From Bacteroidota bacterium (GTDB taxonomy: Bacteria; Bacteroidota; Bacteroidia; Bacteroidales; Prolixibacteraceae), in the NCBI GenBank assembly GCA_021849365.1, contig JAJZSZ010000009.1, positions 1 to 34,406 of the forward strand: 34,406 nt of DNA. The letters run 5' to 3'. The translations under genes were made by a program, and so were the position numbers. The notes beneath the pieces were generated by a model, which was not told the DNA's origin, searched no databases, and saw only the letters and a program-made list of their open reading frames with translations. Of the stretch, positions 23,193 through 31,793 are shown in pieces. Numbering within the stretch: position 1 is the first letter of the stretch; each line of letters opens with the position of its first letter.

Positions 23193-23969
23193 ATGGATCT
23201 TACAAAATCATCGAATCCTGTATTTGGGAAGAACATATTTAATCAATCTGCAGTTGGCTCGCAGGACGGTGTGATGACCGTAAACGGAACAATCAACAAA
23301 ACAGGTTTAATGTTGCTGATTGTGATTTTTGCGGCTGCTTTCACCTGGCGCAAATTCTTTGGCGCGATCGATCCGGCCAATCCACTTGTAATGCCCGATG
23401 GAATCATGCTTTGGACCATGATTGGTGCCATTGGTGGTTTAATCACCGCGCTGATAACTACTTTCAGCCCACGTCGCGCTGCCATGACAGCCCCGATTTA
23501 TGCCGTTTTCGAAGGCTTGTTCTTAGGCGCAATCTCGGCGATGTTCGAGGCTCGTTTCCCCGGATTGGTTATGCGTGCCGTATCGCTTACATTTGGGGTT
23601 TTCTTTATTATGCTGTTGCTTTATCGCTCCGGAACTGTTCGTGTAACCGATAAATTCCGAACAATTATTATTGCCGCCACCGGAGGTATCGCGCTGGTTT
23701 ATCTGATCAGTTTTGTGGTCGGAATGTTTGGCGTAAACGTGAGCTTCTTGCACGACAGCAGCCCGCTTTCTATCGGAATCAGCCTGTTCGTGGTTGCCAT
23801 TGCAGCTTTGAATTTAATCCTCGATTTCGACATGATCACGCAGGGAGCCAATGCCCGCGCGCCGCAATACATGGAATGGTTTGGCGCTTTCGGGTTGATG
23901 GTTACATTGATCTGGTTGTACCTCGAAATGTTGAGACTGCTCTCCAAATTAGCTTCCAACCGCAATTAG
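23193..23969 (+). CDS. Bax inhibitor-1/YccA family membrane protein
   Basis: 258 aa from an ATG at 23193, the YccA-type with a soluble N-terminus of about 35 residues (SSNPVFGKNIF) and seven hydrophobic segments from residue 38 on. Diagnostic parts: IYAVFEGLFLGAISAMFE in helix 3 and the conserved LILDFDMI (two Asp thought to gate a calcium leak in BsYetJ) before the last helix. In bacteria, members interact with FtsH (YccA) or leak Ca2+; the role here is undetermined. It is followed directly by a strong terminator, so it is monocistronic. Confidence 0.93.
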   Translation: MDLTKSSNPVFGKNIFNQSAVGSQDGVMTVNGTINKTGLMLLIVIFAAAFTWRKFFGAIDPANPLVMPDGIMLWTMIGAIGGLITALITTFSPRRAAMTAPIYAVFEGLFLGAISAMFEARFPGLVMRAVSLTFGVFFIMLLLYRSGTVRVTDKFRTIIIAATGGIALVYLISFVVGMFGVNVSFLHDSSPLSIGISLFVVAIAALNLILDFDMITQGANARAPQYMEWFGAFGLMVTLIWLYLEMLRLLSKLASNRN

Positions 23970-23996
23970 TTTCAGAAACTACATCTTATATTGATC

Positions 23997-24022
23997 AAAC
24001 AGGGACTTCGGTCCCTGTTTTT
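23997..24022 (+). terminator. Rho-independent terminator of the BI-1 gene
   Basis: Stem CAGGGAC/GTCCCTG extended by AAA/TTT, loop TTCG, followed by TTTTTG. Its stem and loop are identical to those of the terminator at 25447-25469. Confidence 0.92.
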
Positions 24023-24080
24023 GTTTCCCGCTATTTCATTTAAGGCATTTAATTTTTCTGAAAAAATATTAGAAATAAGA

Positions 24081-24110
24081 TTTGGATATTAAAATCAATT
24101 CATATATTTG
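24081..24110 (+). promoter_or_regulatory. Promoter of the gntR-slipin operon
   Basis: TTTG (24081-24084), 18-bp spacer, TATATTTG (24103-24110), a good match to the Bacteroidota primary-sigma promoter. The -7 element overlaps the operator at 24108-24129. Confidence 0.8.
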
Positions 24111-24129
24111 TACTATAGTAATAGTACAA
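24108..24129. promoter_or_regulatory. Operator, probably for the GntR regulator
   Basis: Perfect inverted repeat TTGTACTAT-AGTA-ATAGTACAA lying over the end of the -7 box and the expected transcription start, 17 bp before the gntR start codon. The geometry predicts repression of its own operon. YtrA-type GntR proteins bind GTAYTAC-like palindromes, compatible with this site. Confidence 0.8.
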
Positions 24130-24146
24130 TAAAAAACTAATACACT

Positions 24147-24515
24147 ATGATTAAATTTGTTCTTGACCCCAAAGCGGGCACTCCTTATTACCGTCAGATT
24201 ATCGATCAAATCAAGTTCGGAATTGCTTCGGGTAATCTTTCAATGAATGAGCAGTTGCCCACCGTGCGAGCTTTAGCGGTAGAATTAAAAGTTAATCTGA
24301 ATACTGTAGCTAAGGCTTACAAAGAATTAGAAATCCAGAAAATACTGGAGACACAGCAAGGAACCGGTACTTTTATCAATACAGTTGATAATAAAATCTC
24401 GGAAGCCGAACGAAAACAAAAGCTTCAGGAGATTATTCGTGAATTTGCCACCATCGCCCATAGCTATGGTTTTACTGTAAATGAGTTAATTGACGAACTT
24501 CAAAAAACCAAATAA
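24147..24515 (+). CDS. GntR family regulator, YtrA type
   Basis: 122 aa from an ATG at 24147. Residues 1-75 form the GntR winged helix: GTPYYRQIIDQIKFGIASGN, LPTVRALAVELKVNLNTVAK, AYKELE, and the wing QQGTGTFI. The remaining 45 residues are a short helical tail, which defines the YtrA subfamily (no large ligand domain). It is likely to repress its own operon through the adjacent palindrome. YtrA-type genes normally precede ABC transporter genes; here the next gene, two bases after the stop, encodes a slipin, so the stimulus may be membrane stress. Confidence 0.93.
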   Translation: MIKFVLDPKAGTPYYRQIIDQIKFGIASGNLSMNEQLPTVRALAVELKVNLNTVAKAYKELEIQKILETQQGTGTFINTVDNKISEAERKQKLQEIIREFATIAHSYGFTVNELIDELQKTK

Positions 24516-24516
24516 C

Positions 24517-25395
24517 ATGGAAACAACTAAGTATCTAAACCCAGTATCTATTACCCTGATGTTTATTTTTGCTGCAATTTGCGGCGGATTGTTCTTCCTC
24601 AAAATCATCACTCTTCCAATACTCGTTGGCAGTTTGCTACTGTCAATATTTATTGCATGCTCAATTCACATTGCCGATCAGTGGGAAAAAGCTGTCGTCT
24701 TGAGAATGGGAAGGTTTGTCGGGCTAAAAGGTCCGGGATTCTTCTTCATTATTCCAATTGTTGACAGTATTGCCAAATATATCGATCAGCGTGTTCGGGT
24801 AACCGATATTAAAGCCGAGAAAACACTTACAAAAGACACTGTCCCCGTGAATGTTGATGCAGTTGTTTACTGGACAGTCTGGGATGTCGAAAAGTCGGCA
24901 CTCGAGGTTCAGGATTACGAAAAAGCCGTTTTAAACATTTCGCAGACTGGTCTTCGGGATACTATCGGAAGACACGAGTTGTCTGATTTGCTTTCCGATC
25001 GGCAAAAGATATCGGACGAACTTCAGCTAATTCTTGACGAGCATACCAATCCATGGGGAATTACCTGTCAGAATGTGGGTATTCGCGATATCATTATTCC
25101 GGAAAATCTGGCTGATGCCATGAGCAAGCAGGCTCAGGCCGAACGCGAACGGCAGGCCCGTGTAATTTTAGGAACTGCAGAAACCGAAATAGCTGAAAAA
25201 TTTGCCGAGGCAAGCCAGCAATATCTTGATAATCCGGTGGCCTTGCATTTAAGGGGAATGAATATGCTCTTTGAAGGATTAAAAGAGAAAGGATCGATGG
25301 TGATTGTACCAAGTTCGGCACTCGATTCAATGAACCTTGGGGCTACCAGCGGTTTAGTTTCGCTGGCTAAATCGAATGATCAGATTAATATCTAA
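24517..25395 (+). CDS. Slipin family SPFH/Band 7 membrane protein
   Basis: 292 aa from the ATG at 24517; a TTG at 24490 in frame would overlap gntR and is not needed. Two membrane segments near residues 11-28 and 32-52. The SPFH domain starts at QWEKAVVLRMGRFVGLKGPG and includes DIKAEKTLTKDTVPVNVDAV and RDTIGRHELSDLLSDR. The coiled-coil AMSKQAQAERERQARVILGT follows, then the typical C-terminal QYLDNPVALHLRGMNMLFEG and MVIVPSSALDSMNLG. Close to the p-stomatin/slipin group; known members scaffold membrane microdomains. No NfeD partner is seen. Translationally coupled to gntR. Confidence 0.93.
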   Translation: METTKYLNPVSITLMFIFAAICGGLFFLKIITLPILVGSLLLSIFIACSIHIADQWEKAVVLRMGRFVGLKGPGFFFIIPIVDSIAKYIDQRVRVTDIKAEKTLTKDTVPVNVDAVVYWTVWDVEKSALEVQDYEKAVLNISQTGLRDTIGRHELSDLLSDRQKISDELQLILDEHTNPWGITCQNVGIRDIIIPENLADAMSKQAQAERERQARVILGTAETEIAEKFAEASQQYLDNPVALHLRGMNMLFEGLKEKGSMVIVPSSALDSMNLGATSGLVSLAKSNDQINI

Positions 25396-25446
25396 AATAT
25401 AATGGTTGCGATGGCCTTTTAGAATGAAAACAATTAAAATTGCAGG

Positions 25447-25469
25447 CAGGGACTTCGGTCCCTGTTTTT
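25447..25469 (+). terminator. Rho-independent terminator of the gntR-slipin operon
   Basis: CAGGGAC-TTCG-GTCCCTG followed by TTTTTG. Stem and loop identical to the terminator at 23997-24022. Confidence 0.92.
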
Positions 25470-25522
25470 GTTTTCCAGAGATAAGTGCTATTTTCGGCTG
25501 GCAAAATTAGGACGCTGTTTTT

Positions 25523-26686
25523 ATGGAGATCATTCAGGTAGCTGATAAAAGGACGATAGAAGCATTCCACCAAGTACCTCAGAAAATTTATCGAAACGAT
25601 CCCAATTGGGTTCCGCCACTGCGAAAAATGGTGGAAGATATTTTTAATCCGGAAAAGAATGCTGGTTTTCTGGCGGGAGATGCGCGTCGATGGCTGGTTA
25701 AAGAGAAAGGCGAGTTTGTTGGCCGTATTGCTGCGTTTTATGACAGAAATAAGATTGAACCAACAGAGGTAGAGGCCGGAAATATTGGCTTTTTTGAATG
25801 TATTGATAACAGCAAGGCCGCGCAACTGCTTTTTGATACGGCTCGTGATTGGTTGAAAAGTAAAGGTTTAAACGCCATGGATGGCCCGGTTAATTTCGGT
25901 GAAAATTTCTTCAACTGGGGATTGTTGGTCGATGGGTTTCAACAGCAAGGGTTTGGGATGCAATATCACCTGCCATATTACAAACAACTCTTCGAAAACT
26001 ACGGATTTCAGACCTATTATAAACAGCTCAGTTATCACCTGGACATTACAAGTCCCGACCTTCCGGAGCGTTTCTGGAAAATTGCCGAATGGGTAGCCAA
26101 AAAGAAAGATTTCCATTACAAAACATTTTCGTTTGAGGAGCAGGATCGTTGTATCCGCGATTTTATTTCAATTTACGAACAAGCCTGGGGAAAGCATACC
26201 AATTATAAACCAATTAGTCCGGTCGATCTGAAAGTATTAATTCGCGATGCCAAAATTGTGCTCGAAGAAGAATTTATCTGGTATGTTTACCACAAAGATG
26301 AGCCAATTGCCTTTTTTATGATGATTCCGGATTTGAACCAGATATTGAAACATCTTAAGAATGGCAAGTTAAGCGTACTAAATATCCTGAAATTACTATA
26401 CCTGAAAAAAATAAAAACGATGACGCGATGTCGTGTTTTGGTGATGGGAGTAGTTCCAAAGTTTCAGGGAGCAGGCATCGAGTCGGGCATTTTCTGGCAA
26501 TTAAGGCAGGTTATGCTGCGGAAGAACTGGTATAACGAGATGGAACTGAGCTGGGTGGGCGATTTTAATCCCAAAATGATTTCGCTTTTTAATTCCGTGG
26601 GAGGTAAATATGCCAAGACTCATGAAACACTGCGCTATTTGTTCGACCGGAATATGCCATTTAAACGGTTGCCTATTATTGAATAA
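25523..26686 (+). CDS. GNAT-like acyltransferase, first of a tandem pair
   Basis: 387 aa from an ATG at 25523. N-terminal half: EIIQVADKRTIEAFHQVPQK, NDPNWVPPL and GRIAAFYDR, then the invariant-looking MDGPVNFGENFFNWGLLVDG. C-terminal half: a GNAT-like core with VLVMGVVPKFQGAGIESGIF (the P-x-x-Q-x-x-G-I acetyl-CoA loop) and MELSWVGDFNPKMISLFNSV. Belongs to a large group of about 390-aa Bacteroidota proteins annotated as GNAT-type or unknown; acyl donor and acceptor are not known. About 50% identical by eye to the next gene. Confidence 0.8.
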   Translation: MEIIQVADKRTIEAFHQVPQKIYRNDPNWVPPLRKMVEDIFNPEKNAGFLAGDARRWLVKEKGEFVGRIAAFYDRNKIEPTEVEAGNIGFFECIDNSKAAQLLFDTARDWLKSKGLNAMDGPVNFGENFFNWGLLVDGFQQQGFGMQYHLPYYKQLFENYGFQTYYKQLSYHLDITSPDLPERFWKIAEWVAKKKDFHYKTFSFEEQDRCIRDFISIYEQAWGKHTNYKPISPVDLKVLIRDAKIVLEEEFIWYVYHKDEPIAFFMMIPDLNQILKHLKNGKLSVLNILKLLYLKKIKTMTRCRVLVMGVVPKFQGAGIESGIFWQLRQVMLRKNWYNEMELSWVGDFNPKMISLFNSVGGKYAKTHETLRYLFDRNMPFKRLPIIE

Positions 26687-26715
26687 GTTTCGGTATCGAA
26701 ATCGGCAATTTGTCG

Positions 26716-26723
26716 TACTTTTG
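26716..26723 (+). promoter_or_regulatory. Candidate -7 box for the second GNAT-like gene
   Basis: TACTTTTG fits TAnnTTTG, 19 bp before the ATG at 26743. The -33 element is unclear. Confidence 0.4.
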
Positions 26724-26742
26724 ATATGTAAATTTGAGAAAA

Positions 26743-27912
26743 ATGAAAATTATACAAGTTACAGATAAACAGACTAAAAAGCTTTTTCACCAGATTCCTC
26801 ACCAGATTTATAAGAACGATCCGAACTGGTCGTGTCCGTTGCAGGGAATGGTCGAGGATATTTTCACACCGGCAAAAAACCCTTCATTTAAGAATGGCGA
26901 GGCATGCCGGTGGATTGTTACCCGCGATGCGGGGCAGGTGCTGGGTCGGATTGGAGCATTTATTAACCGGAAGAAAGCTTTTACATATGAGCAGCCGACC
27001 GGAGGATGTGGTTTCTTCGAATGTGTAAACGATTTTGAAGCTGCACGAATGTTGTTTGATACCGCTCGCGATTGGTTAAAGGAATGTGGAATGGAAGCCA
27101 TGGATGGTCCGATCAACTTTGGCGAGAATTATATGAACTGGGGCTTGCTGGTTGATGGTTTTATGCATCAGGGGTTCGGAATGCCATATAATCCTCCTTA
27201 TTATCAGGAATTATTCCTGAAATATGGATTTGAAGTTTATTTTGAACAATACAGCTATCATCTCGATTATTCAAAGCCGTTTCCCGAGCGTTTCTGGAAG
27301 ATTGCCGGCTGGGTAGCTCAAAAACCGGGTTATTCGTTCGAGCATTTTTCGTTTGATAATGTCGAGAAATACATCAATGATTTCTGCTTTATTTATGACG
27401 AGGCCTGGCGTTTTCATGAACATTTTCAGCCGTTGGATAAAGATGAAATTCGCGATTTTATCAAATCTTCCAAAGCAATTCTCGATCCCGAAATGGTTTG
27501 GTTTGCCTACCACGAGGGAGAACCGATCGCTTTGTTCGTGATGATACCGGATATAAACCAGATACTGAAAAGACTTGACGGTAAACTGAATTTTATTAAT
27601 ATCCTGAAGTTCCTGTATTATAAAAAGACCAAAGTAATGACGCGGACCCGGATACTGATTATGGGTGTTTCACCTAAATATCAGAAGTCGGGAATCGAAT
27701 CAGCCATCTTCTGGCATCAGGATAAACTAATGAAGCATAAACCGCAATATACCGAGGTCGAATTGTCGTGGGCGGGCGATTTTAATCCTAAAATTATAGC
27801 TCTTTACAAGTCGGTTGGGGGAGTTCATGTCAAAACACATTATACAATGCGCTACCTTTTCGACCGGACTAAGCCTTTCAAAAGGGCACCAATTATTGGT
27901 CTGGAAGAATAA
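26743..27912 (+). CDS. GNAT-like acyltransferase, second of a tandem pair
   Basis: 389 aa from the ATG at 26743 (a TTG three codons earlier is in frame). It is collinear with the preceding gene along its whole length: KIIQVTDKQTKKLFHQIPHQ, NDPNWSCPL, MDGPINFGENYMNWGLLVDG, ILIMGVSPKYQKSGIESAIF, VELSWAGDFNPKIIALYKSV. Differences cluster in the N-terminal loops; for example, the GGCGFFECVNDFEAARMLF region replaces NIGFFECIDNSKAAQLLF. Both copies keep the acetyl-CoA loop, so neither looks degenerate. An internal duplication followed by specialisation is likely. 56 bp separate the two genes. Confidence 0.8.
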   Translation: MKIIQVTDKQTKKLFHQIPHQIYKNDPNWSCPLQGMVEDIFTPAKNPSFKNGEACRWIVTRDAGQVLGRIGAFINRKKAFTYEQPTGGCGFFECVNDFEAARMLFDTARDWLKECGMEAMDGPINFGENYMNWGLLVDGFMHQGFGMPYNPPYYQELFLKYGFEVYFEQYSYHLDYSKPFPERFWKIAGWVAQKPGYSFEHFSFDNVEKYINDFCFIYDEAWRFHEHFQPLDKDEIRDFIKSSKAILDPEMVWFAYHEGEPIALFVMIPDINQILKRLDGKLNFINILKFLYYKKTKVMTRTRILIMGVSPKYQKSGIESAIFWHQDKLMKHKPQYTEVELSWAGDFNPKIIALYKSVGGVHVKTHYTMRYLFDRTKPFKRAPIIGLEE

Positions 27913-27945
27913 ATTTGAAAAATGAATAATTTATGAACAGAAATA

Positions 27946-27976
27946 TTTGGAAATTACATTAGTGTGTGTAAATTTG
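27946..27976 (+). promoter_or_regulatory. Promoter of rpmE2
   Basis: TTTG (27946-27949), 19-bp spacer, TAAATTTG (27969-27976), an exact match to the Bacteroidota consensus. It leaves a leader of about 28 bases before the ATG at 28011. Confidence 0.85.
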
Positions 27977-28010
27977 CAAGCCGTAAAAAATAAAAGAAAA
28001 GAGAATTAAA

Positions 28011-28274
28011 ATGAAAAAAGGGATACATCCAGAAAGTTATCGTACTGTTGCATTCAAAGATATGTCAAACGGTCATGTATTTATCACCAAATCGACTGTT
28101 AACACAAAAGAAACAGAATTGATTGACGGAGTTGAATACCCAGTGGTAAAACTTGAGATTTCAAGTTCTTCACATCCATTTTATACTGGAAAAATGAAAC
28201 TTGTTGACACTGCAGGACGTGTTGATAAGTTCATGAACAGATACCAGAAACACATGGACAACAGAAAGAAATAA
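28011..28274 (+). CDS. rpmE2: 50S ribosomal protein L31, type B
   Basis: 87 aa from an ATG at 28011. MKKGIHPESYRTVAFKDMSN and EYPVVKLEISSSSHPFYTGK, then RVDKFMNRYQKHM, are diagnostic of L31. There are no zinc-binding cysteines, so it is the C-minus type B form, the only L31 in many Bacteroidota. It has its own consensus promoter and its own terminator. Confidence 0.97.
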   Translation: MKKGIHPESYRTVAFKDMSNGHVFITKSTVNTKETELIDGVEYPVVKLEISSSSHPFYTGKMKLVDTAGRVDKFMNRYQKHMDNRKK

Positions 28275-28299
28275 TTCTGTTTTCATAAACGATATACTT

Positions 28300-28327
28300 A
28301 AAAGCTTCGCATTGTCGAAGCTTTTTT
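28300..28327 (+). terminator. Rho-independent terminator of rpmE2
   Basis: AAGCTTCG, loop CATTGT, CGAAGCTT followed by TTTTG. The 215 bp from here to lon contain no gene. Confidence 0.92.
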
Positions 28328-28542
28328 GTTTTATGCCCTACGTGTTCTGTAAATTCAGAAATGGATTTGACCTAGATTTTCCGATACACCCAAATTGGCT
28401 GCAAACAGTATTCTGGCGAATCCTGATTATTGTTTGGCATGGCTATTGCAAAAAATAACACTGCACTTTAAATCTGAATCTGTCGGTCATGATGTCAGGT
28501 ACGAGGTGAATGTGTTTTTTTATTAAGAGAAAATAGAAAACT

Positions 28543-30975
28543 ATGACGAATATACTTATTTCCAGCTTGATGGATGATGAAAATGATTTCATTCCAATTC
28601 TGACTGATGAGGACGAATCGGATTTGACGAATCTTGATGTACCTGACATTTTGCCAATTTTGCCACTCCGGAATACGGTAATGTTTCCCGGGGTAGTTAT
28701 GCCAATTACTGTGGGACGGCAAAAGTCACTTCAGTTGGTTCAGGAAGTTTATCGTGGAAATCGCTTGTTGGGAACTGTTGCTCAAAAAGATGGAAGTGTT
28801 GACGATCCGGGAAAGGATGATCTGTACCAAACCGGAACAATTGCACAAATCCTAAAAGTTCTTGAAATGCCCGACGGCACAACCTCTGTAATTATTCAGG
28901 GGAAGAAAAGGTTCGAGCTTGTTGAATATACACAGGAATTTCCATATTTCAAGGCACGAATAAATCCGATGGAAGATATCCGGCCTGATGATAATTCGGT
29001 TGAGTTCTCTGCAATTATTGGCTCACTAAAGGATTTGTCGATAAAGATTGCACAGTTCTCGATGCATGTTTCACCCGAAGCTTCGTTTGCGGTAAAGAAC
29101 ATCGAAAACTCTACTTTCCTGATCAACTTTATTTGTTCGAATACCGATATTAAAGTTGAAGAAAAACAGGTGTTGCTTGGGATAAGCGATATTAAGGAGC
29201 GAGGTATACAGGCAATAAGTTATTTGGTACGTGAAGTTCAGATGGCCGAGCTGAAAAGGGATATCCAAACAAAAGTAAAAGCCGAGCTTGATCAGCAACA
29301 GCGCGAATATTTGCTGAATCAGCAGATGAAGACTATTCAGGATGAATTAGGTGGAAATCCGGCTGAACAGGAAATTCAGGAATTCAGGGAAAGAGCTAAG
29401 GAAAAGAAATGGTCAGACGATGCTGCAAAGCACTTCGAAAAAGAAGTACATAAACTTTCTCGTCTGAATCCGGCAGCTGGTGAGTATTCGGTTCAATATG
29501 CCTATTGCCAGACCTTGCTTGATTTGCCATGGAATGAATATACCGAGGATGATTTTGATCTGAAACGTGCTGCGAAAGTACTCGATGAGGATCATTACGG
29601 CCTGGAGAAAGTGAAAGAGCGCATCATTGAGCACCTGGCCGTATTGAAACTTAAAAACGATATGAAATCGCCTATTCTTTGCTTGTATGGCCCTCCAGGA
29701 GTTGGGAAAACCTCACTGGGAAGGTCTATTGCCAAGGCATTGGGACGTAACTACATTCGCATGAGTTTGGGTGGTTTGCATGATGAGGCAGAAATCCGTG
29801 GGCACCGAAAAACATATATTGGGGCTATGCCTGGGCGTATTTTACAGAATATACGAAAGGCGAAATCGTCAAACCCGGTATTTATTCTCGATGAATTGGA
29901 TAAAGTTTCAAAAGATTTTCATGGCGATCCGGCTTCTGCATTGCTCGAAGTACTCGATCCGGAACAGAATTTTGAATTTCATGATAATTACGTGGAGTTG
30001 GAATACGACCTTTCTAAGGTAATGTTCATTGCTACGGCCAACACTTTGACAACCATTGCACCTGCTTTGCGCGACAGGCTCGAACTTATTGAAGTAAGTG
30101 GTTACCTCGTTGAAGAAAAAATTGAGATTGCCAGACGGCACCTTATCCCAAAACAGCTTGAAAATCATGGAGTAGATTCTGATGCTGTATCTTTTTCAAA
30201 AGAGGTCATTCAGCACATCATCGAAAATTACACCCGGGAATCCGGTGTGCGCGAACTGGATAAGAAGATTGCCAAAATTGCCCGTCGCATAGCCAAGAAA
30301 ATTGCTTTTGACGAAGATTTCAATAAAACTTTAACTCCTGCCGACATTCGTGAATACCTTGGGGTTGTGCAATATACCAAGGAAATTTATCAGGGAAATA
30401 GTTTTGCCGGTGTGGTTACAGGTTTGGCCTGGACTGCAGTTGGCGGCGAAATTTTATATGTGGAAACCAGCCTTAGTAAAGGGAAAGGAGCTCTAACGTT
30501 AACTGGAAATCTGGGTGATGTGATGAAGGAGTCAGCAATGCTTGCTCTCGAATACATTCGGTCACATTCAGAGCAGTTAGGTGTTAATCCAGAAATATTC
30601 GACAGGTATAACGTGCATGTTCATGTGCCTGAAGGAGCAATCCCAAAAGATGGTCCATCAGCCGGAATAACTATGGTAACTTCGCTTGCATCGGCATTTA
30701 CGCAAAGAAAAGTGCGGAAAAATCTGGCGATGACGGGTGAAATAACACTTCGCGGTAAAGTGCTTCCGGTTGGAGGAATTAAAGAGAAAATTCTGGCCGC
30801 CAAACGGGCAGGGATTAAGGAAATTATTCTTTCAGAAGCAAACCGGAAGGATTTGGAAGAAATAAAGGATGCATACATTAAGGGATTAAAGTTTCATCAT
30901 GTCGATACCATAAAGCAGGTTCTTGATTATGCTTTACTCGACTCAAAAGTTGATAATCCGTTAAAAATAGAATAG
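28543..30975 (+). CDS. lon: ATP-dependent protease Lon
   Basis: Cytosolic AAA+ serine protease degrading misfolded and regulatory proteins. 810 aa from an ATG at 28543. The substrate-binding LON domain begins near residue 36 ([15 protein letters not shown]). A coiled-coil part ([20 protein letters not shown]) follows. The AAA domain has Walker A GPPGVGKT (383-390) and the conserved [20 protein letters not shown]. The protease domain has catalytic Ser706 in [11 protein letters not shown] and Lys749 in GGIKEKI, 43 residues apart as in E. coli. The acidic N-terminus ([17 protein letters not shown]) is typical for Bacteroidota. No HAIR/CIRCE-like site is visible upstream. Confidence 0.98.
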   Translation: MTNILISSLMDDENDFIPILTDEDESDLTNLDVPDILPILPLRNTVMFPGVVMPITVGRQKSLQLVQEVYRGNRLLGTVAQKDGSVDDPGKDDLYQTGTIAQILKVLEMPDGTTSVIIQGKKRFELVEYTQEFPYFKARINPMEDIRPDDNSVEFSAIIGSLKDLSIKIAQFSMHVSPEASFAVKNIENSTFLINFICSNTDIKVEEKQVLLGISDIKERGIQAISYLVREVQMAELKRDIQTKVKAELDQQQREYLLNQQMKTIQDELGGNPAEQEIQEFRERAKEKKWSDDAAKHFEKEVHKLSRLNPAAGEYSVQYAYCQTLLDLPWNEYTEDDFDLKRAAKVLDEDHYGLEKVKERIIEHLAVLKLKNDMKSPILCLYGPPGVGKTSLGRSIAKALGRNYIRMSLGGLHDEAEIRGHRKTYIGAMPGRILQNIRKAKSSNPVFILDELDKVSKDFHGDPASALLEVLDPEQNFEFHDNYVELEYDLSKVMFIATANTLTTIAPALRDRLELIEVSGYLVEEKIEIARRHLIPKQLENHGVDSDAVSFSKEVIQHIIENYTRESGVRELDKKIAKIARRIAKKIAFDEDFNKTLTPADIREYLGVVQYTKEIYQGNSFAGVVTGLAWTAVGGEILYVETSLSKGKGALTLTGNLGDVMKESAMLALEYIRSHSEQLGVNPEIFDRYNVHVHVPEGAIPKDGPSAGITMVTSLASAFTQRKVRKNLAMTGEITLRGKVLPVGGIKEKILAAKRAGIKEIILSEANRKDLEEIKDAYIKGLKFHHVDTIKQVLDYALLDSKVDNPLKIE

Positions 30976-30983
30976 AGATGAAA

Positions 30984-31018
30984 AAGGCAGAATGATTAAT
31001 TTCTTTCTGCCTTTTTTA
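30984..31018. terminator. Bidirectional terminator between lon and the LytTR gene
   Basis: AAGGCAGAA (30984-30992) and TTCTGCCTT (31005-31013) form a stem with T-runs on both strands (TTTTTT after on plus; TTTTT after on minus), fitting two convergent genes. It touches the last codon of the minus-strand gene. Confidence 0.88.
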
Positions 31019-31786
31019 TTCATTAACTAATGGGAATCTGCCCAACTTTTCAAAGAGGGCCAAATTCCCTTTGGAGATGCTCTCTTCAACGATGGTACGG
31101 TTGTAATAAATGGAGCATTTAAAATTTTTCTTATCAATCCGCTGGAGGTAATTCAGGTTAATGTAAGTCGATCTGTTAGGTTGAAAAAACATTTGCGAAT
31201 TGAGCATATTTGCAACTTTATATAAATTTCTGGTAATGGTTTCAACTGTTCCATCCTCCAGGTGAACCTCGCAGTTATTTGATTTCGCCCTGATAAAAAC
31301 AATATTTTTAATGTCAACGAACAATATTCCGGAGGTTGTGGGAAGTTTTATTGTTGGCGAGTTCGTTTGCCCATTAATGAATTTATCGATTTTTCTTTCC
31401 TGTTTTTTCTTCTCAGCTTTTTCGTAAAATTTTCGGATCACGGTTTCCAGATCGGTAACACAAAAAGGTTTTGTCAGGAAATCGAGCGGCTCAATATTAA
31501 GTGCGTCATAGGCATAATGTTGGTGTGCCGTTGTGAACACAATTTCAGAATACTGGCTTTCCGACTGAAGTTTGCCTGCCAATGCCAGCCCATTTAAATC
31601 GGGCATGTCAATGTCAAGGAAAATCAATTCAGGTAGTGCTGTTTTTGCCAGTTCCAGTCCCTGAAGAGCATCGCTTTCCGTTCCAACTACCTTAACAGAT
31701 GGAAACCTCCGGAGATACATCTCCAGTAAGTTGATGGCATTGGGCTCGTCATCAATAATAATTGCCGAAATAATTGATTGATCCAT
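31016..31786 (-). CDS. LytTR family response regulator
   Basis: 256 aa from an ATG at 31786. Receiver domain residues 6-120: acidic pair D12/D13 in IIIDDEPNA, phospho-acceptor D58 in FLDIDMPDLNG, and K106 in FLTKPF, all intact. LytTR DNA-binding domain about 150-250: LFVDIKNIVFIRAKSNNCEV, RNLYKVANML, FFQPNRSTYINLNYLQRI. It would be phosphorylated by a LytS/histidine-kinase partner, which is not in the window. It follows the atypical regulator gene at 31794 by 7 bp, so both are in one operon. Confidence 0.95.
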   Translation of the reverse strand: MDQSIISAIIIDDEPNAINLLEMYLRRFPSVKVVGTESDALQGLELAKTALPELIFLDIDMPDLNGLALAGKLQSESQYSEIVFTTAHQHYAYDALNIEPLDFLTKPFCVTDLETVIRKFYEKAEKKKQERKIDKFINGQTNSPTIKLPTTSGILFVDIKNIVFIRAKSNNCEVHLEDGTVETITRNLYKVANMLNSQMFFQPNRSTYINLNYLQRIDKKNFKCSIYYNRTIVEESISKGNLALFEKLGRFPLVNE

Positions 31787-31793
31787 TTAAAAT

